Below, piece after piece: positions 9,278-19,340 of a stretch of DNA of 55,457 nt. The position numbers and the translations under genes are program-made. This DNA comes from Bacteroidota bacterium (lineage in GTDB: Bacteria; Bacteroidota; Bacteroidia; Cytophagales; Cyclobacteriaceae). Positions within the stretch are counted from its first letter, which is position 1; each line of letters opens with the position of its first letter. The notes under the pieces are model-generated. The model was not told the origin of the DNA. It was given only the letters and a program-made list of their open reading frames with translations, and made no database searches. The stretch is taken from the NCBI GenBank assembly GCA_022567155.1, contig JADFHN010000021.1:1-55457 (forward strand), written 5' to 3'.

Positions 9278-10000
9278 TCAGACGTCTCCCAACTGAGGGC
9301 GCATAACAATTTCTTCGATCACGGTGTTTTTTGAGAGCGACCAGGCATTGTATATTGTATCAGCGATATCTTCCGGTTTTATAAAGCGGCTTTCGGGCAG
9401 TTCTGTACCGTCCCAGCTTGCCGTTAAGGTTGACCCGGGTATTACCGCCGTAACACGAATACCGAATGGTTTCATTTCTTCTCTCAATACTTTGGTCATA
9501 CCCAACTGGGCATATTTCGAAATGCAATAGCTGGCGCCGTTCAGATACGGTGCAATGCCTGCTACCGAACAGATATTGAATACATACCCTTCTTTTCGCT
9601 CTATCATGGCCTTTATTATTCCCCGGGTAATATGGTACCCGCTGTACAGGTTGGTTTCAATCATTTTTTCAAGCGTACCCTCGTCTTCATTATGGATCTG
9701 ACCCGGAACGAAACTACCGGTGTTATTGACAAGCACACTTACGTGTTTGTTCAACCCGGTTACATCTCTTATAAATTCCATTGCCGATTCTTTTTCTGAC
9801 AAATCTGCCTTGAATATATATACTTCAATTCCGGGATGAGCATTTTCAACAGCTATCTTCATCGATTCCAGATCGGGGAGGCTCCTGGCGCATGTAATAA
9901 CATCAAATCCTTTCGCTGCAAATCTATTTATTATCGCCCGGCCTATTCCCTTGGTACCTCCTGTTACGACTATTAAATCTTTCATAATATTTTCGCTCAA
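9278..10000 (-). CDS. Short-chain dehydrogenase/reductase (SDR)
   Basis: 240 residues in the SDR Rossmann fold. The cofactor motif TGGTKGIG is near residue 13, 'NNTGSF' replaces the usual NNAG, a catalytic Ser lies in 'NICSVAG', and the catalytic Tyr and Lys lie in 'YCISK'. Residue R39 after the second strand ('TCARS') suggests NADPH rather than NADH. The start may be the ATG five codons in (MKDLIVVTGG), which matches the usual SDR N-terminus better. Substrate unknown; family members reduce carbonyls of sugars, fatty-acyl chains or xenobiotics. Divergent from the MlaE gene, with about 70 bases between. Confidence 0.85.
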   Translation of the reverse strand: MSENIMKDLIVVTGGTKGIGRAIINRFAAKGFDVITCARSLPDLESMKIAVENAHPGIEVYIFKADLSEKESAMEFIRDVTGLNKHVSVLVNNTGSFVPGQIHNEDEGTLEKMIETNLYSGYHITRGIIKAMIERKEGYVFNICSVAGIAPYLNGASYCISKYAQLGMTKVLREEMKPFGIRVTAVIPGSTLTASWDGTELPESRFIKPEDIADTIYNAWSLSKNTVIEEIVMRPQLGDV

Positions 10001-10072
10001 TAATGGTTATATTCACGCAATTTAGCATACAGAAAACGCTTATAAAACAATTATCCTGTTCAAGGTCTGTAT

Positions 10073-10810
10073 ATGAAAAGTATAGGCAAGTATTTTATAT
10101 TTTTAGGTATAACCTTCTCCAATCCGGGGTCATTCAGCACCTACTTTAAGTTGTTTATCAATGAATGTGTTCATATCGGGTTAAGCTCCATTGTTATTGT
10201 AAGTATCGTATCGGCCTTTATCGGTGCGGTTACAACCATTCAGACGGCCTATAACCTGGTGAGTCCGCTTATCCCACGCTACGTGATCGCACAAGTTGTA
10301 CGCGATATGACCATACTTGAACTTGCTCCTTCCATCACTGCTATTGTTTTTGCCGGCAAGGTAGGATCAAACATAGCCAGCGAACTGGGAACCATGCGAA
10401 TAACCGAACAGATTGATGCTCTGGAAGTTATGGGAATAAACTCAGCCTCCTATCTCGTGCTGCCCAAAATAATAGCCACTTTTTTCATGTATCCGCTGTT
10501 AGTGATACTTGCTGCATTTTTATCCATTTTTGGCGGATATTGGGCAGGAATTGTATCCGGAGTTATTACCCCTCAGGAGTATATTTATGGTATCCAGTTT
10601 GAACTCATCGAGTTTACCGTAACATTTGCTATGATAAAATCATTTGTATTTGCCTTTCTGATCTCAAGTATTTCGTCCTTTAAAGGCTATTATACCGTTG
10701 GCGGTGCTCTTGAGGTAGGCAAAGCATCTACGAGCGCGGTAACCAACAGTGTAATTGCGGTACTTATCGCCGATTACCTGCTTGCCCAATTGTTGCTTAA
10801 CCTTAACTAA
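10073..10810 (+). CDS. mlaE: MlaE-family ABC transporter permease
   Basis: 245 residues with five to six helices. It has the family features 'AFIGAVTTIQTAYNL', 'RDMTILELAPSITAIVFAGKVGSNIASELGTMRITEQIDALEVMGI' (segment seen across the family) and a C-terminal 'GYYTVGGALEVGKASTSAVT'. MlaE-type permeases move phospholipids between inner and outer membrane together with an ATPase (MlaF) and an MCE-domain substrate protein (MlaD). Here the ATPase gene follows 10 bases after the stop, but no MCE gene is adjacent. The partner must be encoded elsewhere. Confidence 0.88.
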   Translation: MKSIGKYFIFLGITFSNPGSFSTYFKLFINECVHIGLSSIVIVSIVSAFIGAVTTIQTAYNLVSPLIPRYVIAQVVRDMTILELAPSITAIVFAGKVGSNIASELGTMRITEQIDALEVMGINSASYLVLPKIIATFFMYPLLVILAAFLSIFGGYWAGIVSGVITPQEYIYGIQFELIEFTVTFAMIKSFVFAFLISSISSFKGYYTVGGALEVGKASTSAVTNSVIAVLIADYLLAQLLLNLN

Positions 10811-10820
10811 CTATAACAGT

Positions 10821-11579
10821 ATGATCAGGATTGAAAATATATCTAAATCGTTCGGAGATAAAGTGATCTTGAGCAATATCAGTGGAGAGTTCAAACGGGG
10901 AATGACGAACATGATTATTGGCGCTTCAGGAACCGGTAAAAGTGTTTTACTTAAATGTATGGTAGGATTATTTGAGCCCGACGAAGGATATGTGTATTAT
11001 AACGACCGTGATTTTACCCATGCCGATCGTTCGAAGAGGATTGTAATACGGCGCGAAATAGGCATGCTGTTTCAGGGAGGGGCGTTGTTTGACTCCATAA
11101 ATGTAGAGGAGAATGTAAAATTCCCTCTCGACCAGCTTTCTGACATGCCGGAAGACGAAAAGCTGGACCGTATCAACATTGTCTTAGAGCGCGTGGACCT
11201 TGCCGGAGTAAATAAGAAAATGCCTTCTGAACTCAGTGGTGGCATGAAAAAAAGAGTGGGAATTGCACGCGCAATTGTAAATAACTCAAAATATTTGTTT
11301 TGTGACGAACCCAACTCAGGCCTTGATCCGATAACTTCCATACGGATAGACAACCTGATCCAAGAGATTACAGAAGAATATAATATCACCACCATTGTTG
11401 TTTCTCATGATATGAATTCGGTGATGGAAATAGGTGAATATGTGATGTTTATGTATGAGGGAAGGAAAATATGGGAAGGAAGCAAAAACAACATCATGGA
11501 AGCAGTGGAAGAAGAGCTTAATGACTTCATATTTGCCAATAAGATGATGCAGATCGTGAAAGAGAAATCCTCACTTTAA
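10821..11579 (+). CDS. mlaF: MlaF-type ABC transporter ATP-binding protein
   Basis: 252 residues from the ATG at 10821, which gives the usual start MIRIENISKSFGDK. A longer frame from 10755 overlaps the permease gene and is unlikely. Walker A 'GASGTGKS', Q-loop 'MLFQGGALFDS', signature 'LSGGMKKR', Walker B 'YLFCDEP', and the H-loop 'VVSHDM' are all intact. The 'GALFDSINVEENV' segment is typical of MlaF/Ttg2A ATPases. It powers the adjacent MlaE permease in lipid transport across the envelope. A hairpin follows directly after the stop. Confidence 0.9.
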   Translation: MIRIENISKSFGDKVILSNISGEFKRGMTNMIIGASGTGKSVLLKCMVGLFEPDEGYVYYNDRDFTHADRSKRIVIRREIGMLFQGGALFDSINVEENVKFPLDQLSDMPEDEKLDRINIVLERVDLAGVNKKMPSELSGGMKKRVGIARAIVNNSKYLFCDEPNSGLDPITSIRIDNLIQEITEEYNITTIVVSHDMNSVMEIGEYVMFMYEGRKIWEGSKNNIMEAVEEELNDFIFANKMMQIVKEKSSL

Positions 11580-11581
11580 CC

Positions 11582-11605
11582 CGAAAATTCCATTAGGGAT
11601 TTTCG
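11582..11605 (+). terminator. Hairpin after mlaF
   Basis: CGAAAATTCC and GGGATTTTCG form a 10-base stem with one G-T pair and a 4-base loop, two bases after the mlaF stop. There is no clear T-run, so termination is only probable. Confidence 0.4.
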
Positions 11606-11852
11606 CACGTACGGCAACGGCAAAATCAACAATGCTATTTAACATTTAGGCTTTACCACGAACCACGCCTCTGGCGTGGCAGGTTTAATGAGAAATGGAT
11701 TTTTAATAAAATGACAGAATGATAAAAGGATAAACTGATAAAATCAATCATTGCAGGGAATGATGACGGGGAAAGAAACATGTTGAATGAACAATAAATA
11801 ACATTTACGCATTCATTTCCACTAAAATAACAGTAGAGCTTGACATTTAAGT

Positions 11853-14800
11853 TTAAAATAAGGCATGAACGGTAATGCTTCCAAAGTTGATTACCCGTGT
11901 ATTCTCACTTTTCCTGCCGCTATAAATAACCGACATCTGTAATCCTTCAATCAGCGTTTGCTGCCAGTTTAATGACCAGTTGATGTTGGCTCCCGGATTC
12001 AACCCCGCCAGCACCGCGAAGCCTGCAGGAGTGTTCATATCACCTGCAAAATCGACCTTAGAGAATTTGAGTATGCCCTGAAAATTCGTTTTGCTGATTT
12101 TTGTAAATTTAAACTCACCTGCTAATTCATTGATCCATGCCGATTCGCCCTGCTCCGGATCCACCACATTACTCCTGCTGCGTATGCCGTAAATCACATT
12201 CATCCTGAAGTACGTACGTGGCTGCCATGAAAATGTAGGGCGTACCGAATTAGCGCTGATAATAAAATTCCTGTCATCCAGAAAGTCCGATTCGGAAAAT
12301 TCCTTTGCATAACTGGCCGTAAGTTTAACACTATACGCCCTGCCGGCATTCATCCGTCCGGTAAAACTAAATTCCTTATTCAAGCGGTCTTCAAACCCCC
12401 CGGTAAGCAAATTCAAATATCTGAACTGATTATATCCTGCATTTATTCCATACGACGGGCTCCCGCGATTAAAAAACCAGGTTGTCCTGAAATTTTCCCG
12501 GATACTCAGCACCTCCTCCCTGTCCAATGGCTTTATAAATGCAAGCAACCTTGAGTTTAATGACTTATCGGTTATTTTTGAAATGGAATTCCATACGGTT
12601 GAATTAGAGATTTTATTCAACAACCTCTTGATCCCTCCTGATTTTCTCCAGGAATGTGGAAAGCTAAAATTAAGCCGGTAGTTGAAGGTATTTTCAAATG
12701 CATCAATGTAATCGCCACCCGGAATAAAGATTTTCGCATAGTTCTTTTCATCAATGTTGACTGCCAGGAAAAATTCATTCAAATCCTGAATGCCGTCGCC
12801 GTTCTGGTCCATCCAGGTATAGCTTCCCTGGCCGGTAGGTACCTGAATGTAAACAAACTCTTTTTTCAATTCCCTGCTGTTTGAAATCGAATACGTAAGC
12901 TCGTTTTTAAATAAATTATTGAAAAAAGATACATACCAGTCGATCCGGCCTTTCAGGCTTTCGCCGCTTCCAAAATCAACTCCTTCTCCTTTGTTCTGAA
13001 GGTTGCGGTAAGAAAGAAGTACACTGATATTCTGAAACCGGCTTATGCTGTTTCGGTAGGTAAGGTTTACTGTTTGCGACTGGTTGCTCTCCACAATCTC
13101 CCCCTGGTATGGCTCCCGGTCGTTTCTTAAACTGTAGTCCAGACCAAAGTATGACTTTTCAGATTCAAGGCTACGCAGGTAAATAACATGTTCGGTAAAG
13201 TGATTGGTGCTGTTTATCAATGAATCTGCCCGGTATTCCTCCTGTTCTTCAATATGCAATGCATAGCCCGGCCGTATTTTACCGATTCCATACGAAAGGT
13301 CTGCATATATCTTTTGCCAACCCGACCGTATGCCGGCCTGATCATTATCAGATAGAAATATCTTTGAGATCAACCGGGCATTTCCAAATTCTTTGTTGAA
13401 ATTCAGGGTATTTTGAAAGCCGCTTACCAGATACCCCTTTTTTCGGTGCGAAAGTGTGTAATCAAGAAGGTTGTAAGCATCTTTTTTTGCACCGATTACC
13501 ATAGTGATCAGCAGGTCATCCGAGGGATCGTCTTTTTCATCAGGCTGATAACTCCAGTCCCTGTCGAACTCAACACGCCTGAACCGGTCGATGGGTGTGA
13601 AATTTTTGCTGAGATATTCGATTTCCGCCATACTATTTAATGTATATGCCGAGCCTCCGATTTTTCTTCCGGCAGATTCAACCATGAAATTTATGGCGCT
13701 TCCGGCATTGTCATTATGGTTAGCATCAGAGAATAGATTTTTATCGCTATCGGAAAATGATACCTCGGCTTTAATTCTTTCATATTCATTGATTTGATAG
13801 CTGGCGCCTGCATCCACCATTTGCTTTTTGGAAGGAGCCGGAATGATTTTGAAAGGTACATATTCCCCCTGGGGCACACCACCGGCCGGTATTACCCACT
13901 CAAACACTTTCCCGTTTGCTGTGGTGACTTTCTGAACATAATTTCCTTTGTTCAGGCCTGCTTTTGTAAACTTTACTTCCCAGAATGCGCTATCAGGGTG
14001 TGTGGAATGCACATATACCTCATTATTATCGATGATAATTTTTTTGTAAAGGATCCGCTTTGTGTCGTACCCCACACTGTCGGCGCCTGACCTGAATGCA
14101 GAATCAAGATTATCCCCGACGCTGCTCAGCAACAGTTTATCTTCATCCCGCAAATCAAAATTCGGTCTGTTTTTATTGTCTTTCTCACTATACGCATTTA
14201 CAAACAGCGTCCATTTATTTATCTCTGCAGAATGGCTCACAGCCAGTACCGACCTGGAATAACGGTTATCGGCATACTCGTAGTCCACCCTTATACGGGA
14301 AAATTTCGTAATAGTGATCCTGGATGTAAAGATGATTTCCCCAAGATTGTAATCAATTGTATAATCCAGGTCAAATCCTCTTTTTAATCGTACTCCGTCG
14401 AGATAAATTTTTTCAGAATTGGCCAAAACAATAACAAAATCGCTGCCGTCAGGTCCGGGTATCCGGTAGGGTCCCAATATGCCTTCAATAGATGCTATCT
14501 TTATTGTGGCAAATTTCCCTTTAGCTATCGAAGCTCCTATGGTGGTCCGGGATCGGGCTGAATTACTGCCAAACAAAACACCCTGGACGTTTTTGTAATA
14601 TTTCAAAAAACGGGAAGGCTGGCTGGAAAGTACAATATCCCCACCTGTAACAGAAAACCGGTCATTATACAGTTTCATATACACATTGTCAAAATCCTGA
14701 AGTTGCGCTGTAGAACCTTCGGGCTGAAATGGGATGTTCTGGTCGGTGATAGATGCCTGAATAAAAAGATCATCAGTAAGTTTTCCGTCCATTACCAGAT

Positions 14801-15281
14801 TGAGCGAGGAGTTTACGAACAGATCCTGATTTGTACCCAGTGTGAATCCACGGCTCAGCCTTCCGCTTGTATTCACGTCTCCGGTTTCAAATAACTGCTC
14901 ACGTTTTGTTATCAAGGGATTTTTAATGCGTTCATAGTCTTTAAAATGGGCGGTGCTGTCATATTCGTTTAGCGTCCGGCTGAAGAGCGGGCGCGTTTCA
15001 ATGCCAATCACCCGGTAGCATACCTCCACCGAATCGGGCAATTCAATCTCACTACGGATAAGCAATTTGTTCGTTCGGGAATCCCACGTATATTCAACCT
15101 GCAAACTTCCCGGAGTACGTATAATGAATGATGACGGGTCGATAACCAATCCCGAGGTATCGGTGGGTTGTAAGAGCGCTTCATTTCCTTTCACCCACCG
15201 GCACCGGCGGTTATCGTTAATCTGACCAACCACAATCCCTGTCAGGGCAGAAAAAATCATCATAAAAATCAACCGTTTCAT
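11853..15281 (-). CDS. Large SprA-like outer-membrane beta-barrel protein
   Basis: 1142 residues with a signal peptide ending near 'IVVGQ'. Residues about 140-230 ('SRGFTLGTNQDLFVNSSLNL', 'LTDDLFIQASITDQNIPFQP', 'FDNVYMKLYNDRFSVTGGDI') resemble the repeated region of SprA, the type IX secretion translocon barrel, but the protein is about half the length of SprA. A calcium-loop-like motif 'DQNGDGIQDLNEF' lies in the second half, as it does in SprA-type proteins. The rest is dominated by amphipathic strands ending in a typical barrel C-terminus (ITVHALF). The start codon overlaps the stop of the histidine kinase gene by four bases (ATGA), implying translational coupling. Function unknown; a surface or assembly role is inference. 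Confidence 0.75.
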   Translation of the reverse strand: MKRLIFMMIFSALTGIVVGQINDNRRCRWVKGNEALLQPTDTSGLVIDPSSFIIRTPGSLQVEYTWDSRTNKLLIRSEIELPDSVEVCYRVIGIETRPLFSRTLNEYDSTAHFKDYERIKNPLITKREQLFETGDVNTSGRLSRGFTLGTNQDLFVNSSLNLVMDGKLTDDLFIQASITDQNIPFQPEGSTAQLQDFDNVYMKLYNDRFSVTGGDIVLSSQPSRFLKYYKNVQGVLFGSNSARSRTTIGASIAKGKFATIKIASIEGILGPYRIPGPDGSDFVIVLANSEKIYLDGVRLKRGFDLDYTIDYNLGEIIFTSRITITKFSRIRVDYEYADNRYSRSVLAVSHSAEINKWTLFVNAYSEKDNKNRPNFDLRDEDKLLLSSVGDNLDSAFRSGADSVGYDTKRILYKKIIIDNNEVYVHSTHPDSAFWEVKFTKAGLNKGNYVQKVTTANGKVFEWVIPAGGVPQGEYVPFKIIPAPSKKQMVDAGASYQINEYERIKAEVSFSDSDKNLFSDANHNDNAGSAINFMVESAGRKIGGSAYTLNSMAEIEYLSKNFTPIDRFRRVEFDRDWSYQPDEKDDPSDDLLITMVIGAKKDAYNLLDYTLSHRKKGYLVSGFQNTLNFNKEFGNARLISKIFLSDNDQAGIRSGWQKIYADLSYGIGKIRPGYALHIEEQEEYRADSLINSTNHFTEHVIYLRSLESEKSYFGLDYSLRNDREPYQGEIVESNQSQTVNLTYRNSISRFQNISVLLSYRNLQNKGEGVDFGSGESLKGRIDWYVSFFNNLFKNELTYSISNSRELKKEFVYIQVPTGQGSYTWMDQNGDGIQDLNEFFLAVNIDEKNYAKIFIPGGDYIDAFENTFNYRLNFSFPHSWRKSGGIKRLLNKISNSTVWNSISKITDKSLNSRLLAFIKPLDREEVLSIRENFRTTWFFNRGSPSYGINAGYNQFRYLNLLTGGFEDRLNKEFSFTGRMNAGRAYSVKLTASYAKEFSESDFLDDRNFIISANSVRPTFSWQPRTYFRMNVIYGIRSRSNVVDPEQGESAWINELAGEFKFTKISKTNFQGILKFSKVDFAGDMNTPAGFAVLAGLNPGANINWSLNWQQTLIEGLQMSVIYSGRKSENTRVINFGSITVHALF

Positions 15282-18200
15282 TCTTCAACAAGAGGTAATT
15301 CAATAAAGAATTTTGTACCTGCACCAATGCGGGTTTCAAACCATATCTGACCTCCCGATTGCTCGATTCCATGTTTGGCAATTGCCAGGCCAATCCCTGA
15401 TCCGGAATCCTTGGTACTGAAACCGGGAAGAAAGATCTTATCCCTGATAGTTTCGTCAATGCCGGGTCCATTATCGGATATTTCTATTAAAACATTTTTA
15501 CCGGAAACATTTACCTTTCCCTTTATGACAGGTGTCTTTGCTTTTGAAGCCTGAATACCGTTGAGAATAATATTCGTTATAATTCTTCCCATAAGTTTTT
15601 TATCGCCCGTTACATTAATGAGATCCCTTTCAACCTGGAGGTCGACCTCGGCGTCGTCTTCATTTTTATGCAGGGCAAATGTATTTTTAAGTAACTCTAC
15701 AATATTAAATATTTTCATTTCAGGTATCGGCATTTTGGCAAATGCACTGAATGAAGTGGTAATATCTTTTAGTACCTCCACCTGATGAAGTAGTGAATTC
15801 ACTGCTTTTTCAACATCTTTCGGGTCAAAGTTTGCCTTATCGGATATCCTTCGCTGAAGTTGTTGCAAGGTGAGTTTCATAGGCGTCAACGGATTTTTTA
15901 TTTCATGAGCAACGTGCCTGGCAATTTCACGCCATGCAAGTTCCCGTTGATTTCTCGCCAATGCCTCCCTGCTCTTTTCAAGGTTTACGATCATACGGTT
16001 ATACTCAGTTACCAATCTTCCAAGTTCATCCTGTGTATTCCAGTCGATCGGCTCATTGTAACCTGAAAACGACATTTTATTCAGCTTTTCGGTGATAAGC
16101 TTCAGGGGGATTACCAGATTTTTTGAAGCTAAATAGCTGATCACAAGCAGTGAGATAAACAGCAGGCTGAAAATATTCAGAATATTTGTCAGAATCTCTG
16201 TTTGTTGCTGTTCCAGTACTTCTTTAAAATGGAAAAAAGGCAGGCTCAGTATTCCGATCAACCGGCCTGTGTCAGATGTTTTCACCGGAATAAAAGTAAT
16301 GCTGTAACCCAATTTTCCCACCCGGTCTTCATCAATGTAAAAATTGACTGCCCGCCTGATAATCTGATCATATGCGCCGGGCTTAATGTATCTGGATATT
16401 AACCCTTTTGCGTAGATTTCAGGCTGGGTTGAAGCGATCAACCCTCCCGAAAGATTATAGAGATCAGCATCTGTATCCAGCAGCGCAGCAGTAGTCCGCA
16501 AGCTTTCAGACAATTCTTCCTTCATTGACGGGGACATCAGGAAATTGTCAAGTTTCTGTTGAATGGCCACCGATAAATCATTTCCTGTCTCAACATACTC
16601 CTCCTGAATACCCGACTTCGAAGTAGAGCTTAACAGGCTGAGTGTAGTAACGCTCACAAGGATAAGCGGCAAAATAAACGCAAAATTGATATAAAGTTGT
16701 ATCCGGGTAGCAAATCCGATTTCGGTTTTATTGGATAATCTGGAAATAGAAAAAACAAACAGCAGTACACCGTAAATCAGGATAAGGACCAGAAACAAAT
16801 ACGAAAAATTTGAAAAAACCTCATTGAATGTGTGTCCTCCGGCCGATACCACCAACGTTGTTCTGGCAGGTGTTGGAATGGCTACATGAAAAACCCCGTT
16901 GATCTGAACTCCGTTTTCAAATATTCTTTTATTTGATAGTACGCTGGGGTCAAAAGCTGATAAATAATTAAACTCACCGGCATGATATGCCAGTTTATTT
17001 CCTGAATATAGCGCATAACTCACCTTTAAAAAACCTGACGGATGTGCAATCCGGCTGTCAACCAGTAATTCAGGATATACATTCCGTTGGATGGTTCTCT
17101 TTTGTCTTAAATCAAGAATGATGTGCCCTACAACCACATTATAACGCGTGATATCGATGTATGCCTGGTATCGTTTAAAAAACTGGTCGGAACTGAACCT
17201 GCTTACAAGATACACGTCGTCGAACTGCGTTGAATTCTGACTCACGGCATACCTGTTGAAAAATGTATTATAATCCCTGCTTGATTCCGGGCCGGCAAAT
17301 GATTTCCCCTGCTGGTCAGACAAGAATATCTGCACATTGTATTTTTCGAGATACCTGCCAAGATACACCTGACGTATTTTTCGGCTGATAACATCCTTCG
17401 ACACAAAAGGGGACGTCATCCAGTTGCTGATAAAAGGGTCGTTCCTGATCTTTTCAACGGCATCGTTGATCAAATATTCGGCGAAGTAATCTTCTTCGAT
17501 CAGGGTCTGGGCGAATTTTTTATTATCATTGGCTGTTCTGAAAATTTCAAGATTCTGAATTGCAAACGCTCCGATTACACTGCTTATCACCACACTACTC
17601 AGAAAATAAAGCAACGCCCGGTAATTATATTGAAGAAAATATCGGTAAATACCTGAAATAAGCATTAACGCCAGATAACCGGCAAATACCAAAATCAGAA
17701 ACAGTACGGGAAAATCATTTTCGATTACTAAAAATATGGCTGTGCCTGCAACCAGTGAAATGACCAGCCATCGTGTTTTTACTCCGGAGGAGACAAGCCA
17801 GGTCTTGAAAAATGTATGAAAAAGTAAATAAAAACTGATTGCATTTATTGTAAAAACAATCAGAATAGCAATTTTCGTGAAATCCAGTTCAAGCGAGTTA
17901 TAAATATCCAGCGATATTTGAGAATTGTCATATATATCACGGAAGATCAGAAAATGAAATGTAATCACATAATACAATACCAGGATGGCGACGACTGAAA
18001 TAAATGCTTTCAACCCATTTGTAAGTCGGGATATGCTTCTTACAAACCAGTAGCGATTTGCCATCCTGCCGGCAAGCACAGAAAATGAGAGGATAAATAA
18101 GGTAAATAATATCAGATCAGATAAATTACTCAGAAGCCAGGATGAGGCATATGATCTTGAATTGAACCATGAAATTTCATCTGTCAATTCGCTGCTGACC

Positions 18201-18964
18201 AGTAATTTGCTGACTGAAAAAATGATCACCCATTCCAGCAGAAGGAGCAGCAACACAGCATACTTTTTCTCATCAGTTTTTCTGATTAATACCCGGAAAA
18301 AAAACAGAAAGATCAATGCCATTCCGGCAAAAATGAAGCCTGCACCCGCATATTGCAATGCGGTATTCGACATTTTATAGGCCTCCCCTATCTCATAGGC
18401 AAATACAAATTCCTTGTTATGATAAAATCCGGTTAATCCTTCTGTTTCATCAGGAGTAAATGTTATCTGGGGGTGGCGAACTATCCGTGTATTCCAGGTT
18501 GTCTGAAGATATTGGTTTGAAACAGGCGGTTCGTATATCAGCGGTATGATAGCCAGTAACCGGATATTACCTGCCTTAGAGGTGACTTTCCATTGCCTGA
18601 TCAGGTATTTCCAGCCTGCATATTCATAAAAAATGATATCTTTCTCTTTATTTAAAGGCCGTAATTCCGGTACTATTTTATTATCAGACCAGAATACAAG
18701 CCTGTTGTTGTTATAGATAAAAAATGAATAGGATGACGGGTATGATAAAAACGACGCTTCCAGAAAATCGGTCCTGCTCAGGTACTCAAGCAATGGCTGA
18801 AACTCCCTGTCACACCGCACAATTTCATCTCCAAGCCGGACGCTGACCTCTTCAATAAATTTTTCTTTATTCCCTTTTGTTTTGGGGATTATAAGCGCTG
18901 ACAGCCCTGATACAAGCAAAATCAGCCCGGTTACAAACAGAAATTTCCACGATTTATTCATCAT
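15278..18964 (-). CDS. Very large membrane histidine kinase (NtrY-like core)
   Basis: 1228 residues. The N-terminal half has an extracytoplasmic sensor segment (residues about 30-200) and a block of seven or more helices (about 205-480), then a second large periplasmic segment and another helix near 745. A further sensor loop and a helix near 905 lead to a HAMP-like linker, a HisKA domain with 'HVAHEIKNPLTPMKLTLQQL' (phospho-acceptor His), and an ATPase domain with N-box 'NIILNGIQAS', 'DNGPGID' and 'GSGIGLAIAKHG'. The LTPMKL form is typical of NtrY-type kinases. No response regulator gene is adjacent, so the target is unknown. It is translationally coupled to the outer-membrane protein gene downstream, suggesting envelope sensing. 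Confidence 0.88.
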   Translation of the reverse strand: MMNKSWKFLFVTGLILLVSGLSALIIPKTKGNKEKFIEEVSVRLGDEIVRCDREFQPLLEYLSRTDFLEASFLSYPSSYSFFIYNNNRLVFWSDNKIVPELRPLNKEKDIIFYEYAGWKYLIRQWKVTSKAGNIRLLAIIPLIYEPPVSNQYLQTTWNTRIVRHPQITFTPDETEGLTGFYHNKEFVFAYEIGEAYKMSNTALQYAGAGFIFAGMALIFLFFFRVLIRKTDEKKYAVLLLLLLEWVIIFSVSKLLVSSELTDEISWFNSRSYASSWLLSNLSDLILFTLFILSFSVLAGRMANRYWFVRSISRLTNGLKAFISVVAILVLYYVITFHFLIFRDIYDNSQISLDIYNSLELDFTKIAILIVFTINAISFYLLFHTFFKTWLVSSGVKTRWLVISLVAGTAIFLVIENDFPVLFLILVFAGYLALMLISGIYRYFLQYNYRALLYFLSSVVISSVIGAFAIQNLEIFRTANDNKKFAQTLIEEDYFAEYLINDAVEKIRNDPFISNWMTSPFVSKDVISRKIRQVYLGRYLEKYNVQIFLSDQQGKSFAGPESSRDYNTFFNRYAVSQNSTQFDDVYLVSRFSSDQFFKRYQAYIDITRYNVVVGHIILDLRQKRTIQRNVYPELLVDSRIAHPSGFLKVSYALYSGNKLAYHAGEFNYLSAFDPSVLSNKRIFENGVQINGVFHVAIPTPARTTLVVSAGGHTFNEVFSNFSYLFLVLILIYGVLLFVFSISRLSNKTEIGFATRIQLYINFAFILPLILVSVTTLSLLSSTSKSGIQEEYVETGNDLSVAIQQKLDNFLMSPSMKEELSESLRTTAALLDTDADLYNLSGGLIASTQPEIYAKGLISRYIKPGAYDQIIRRAVNFYIDEDRVGKLGYSITFIPVKTSDTGRLIGILSLPFFHFKEVLEQQQTEILTNILNIFSLLFISLLVISYLASKNLVIPLKLITEKLNKMSFSGYNEPIDWNTQDELGRLVTEYNRMIVNLEKSREALARNQRELAWREIARHVAHEIKNPLTPMKLTLQQLQRRISDKANFDPKDVEKAVNSLLHQVEVLKDITTSFSAFAKMPIPEMKIFNIVELLKNTFALHKNEDDAEVDLQVERDLINVTGDKKLMGRIITNIILNGIQASKAKTPVIKGKVNVSGKNVLIEISDNGPGIDETIRDKIFLPGFSTKDSGSGIGLAIAKHGIEQSGGQIWFETRIGAGTKFFIELPLVEE

Positions 18965-19198
18965 TGCTTAACACCAGATTAAAAGTGCATCGTTTCCATC
19001 TTATTTTCAGCTAGTTACAAAATAATGTATGTAAATATTAGTACCCTACAATTTAGCCTGTCTGCCGGCGAGGTAGGTAATTCCAGTGTAAATATATACA
19101 ACACTGAAATTATGGAGTTAATCGTTAAAATTCCTCTTTCTTATGACCCCATAAATACCTACATCTTATAGAAAATGACTATAGCCGTATGTTTGGCT

Positions 19199-19340
19199 TA
19201 TCACGCCATTTATGGCGTTGGAATTGACGTACAGAACGAACCGGGGCTTTTAGCCCCATTTGATTAATAAAAGGATTTAAAAAGTAAAAGGGCTGAAGCC
19301 TGTGCTTGTATTCGTTGCTTATTTCCGCTATAAATGGCGG
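19199..19340. repeat. Two head-to-head copies of a dispersed double-hairpin repeat
   Basis: Copy A (about 19199-19262, plus) has CGCCATTTATGGCG, a spacer and GGGGCTTTTAGCCCC. Copy B (about 19283-19340, minus) has the same order: CGCCATTTATAGCG, a spacer and GGGCTGAAGCC (as read on plus). The second copy forms the 3' end of the protease gene. Confidence 0.6.
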
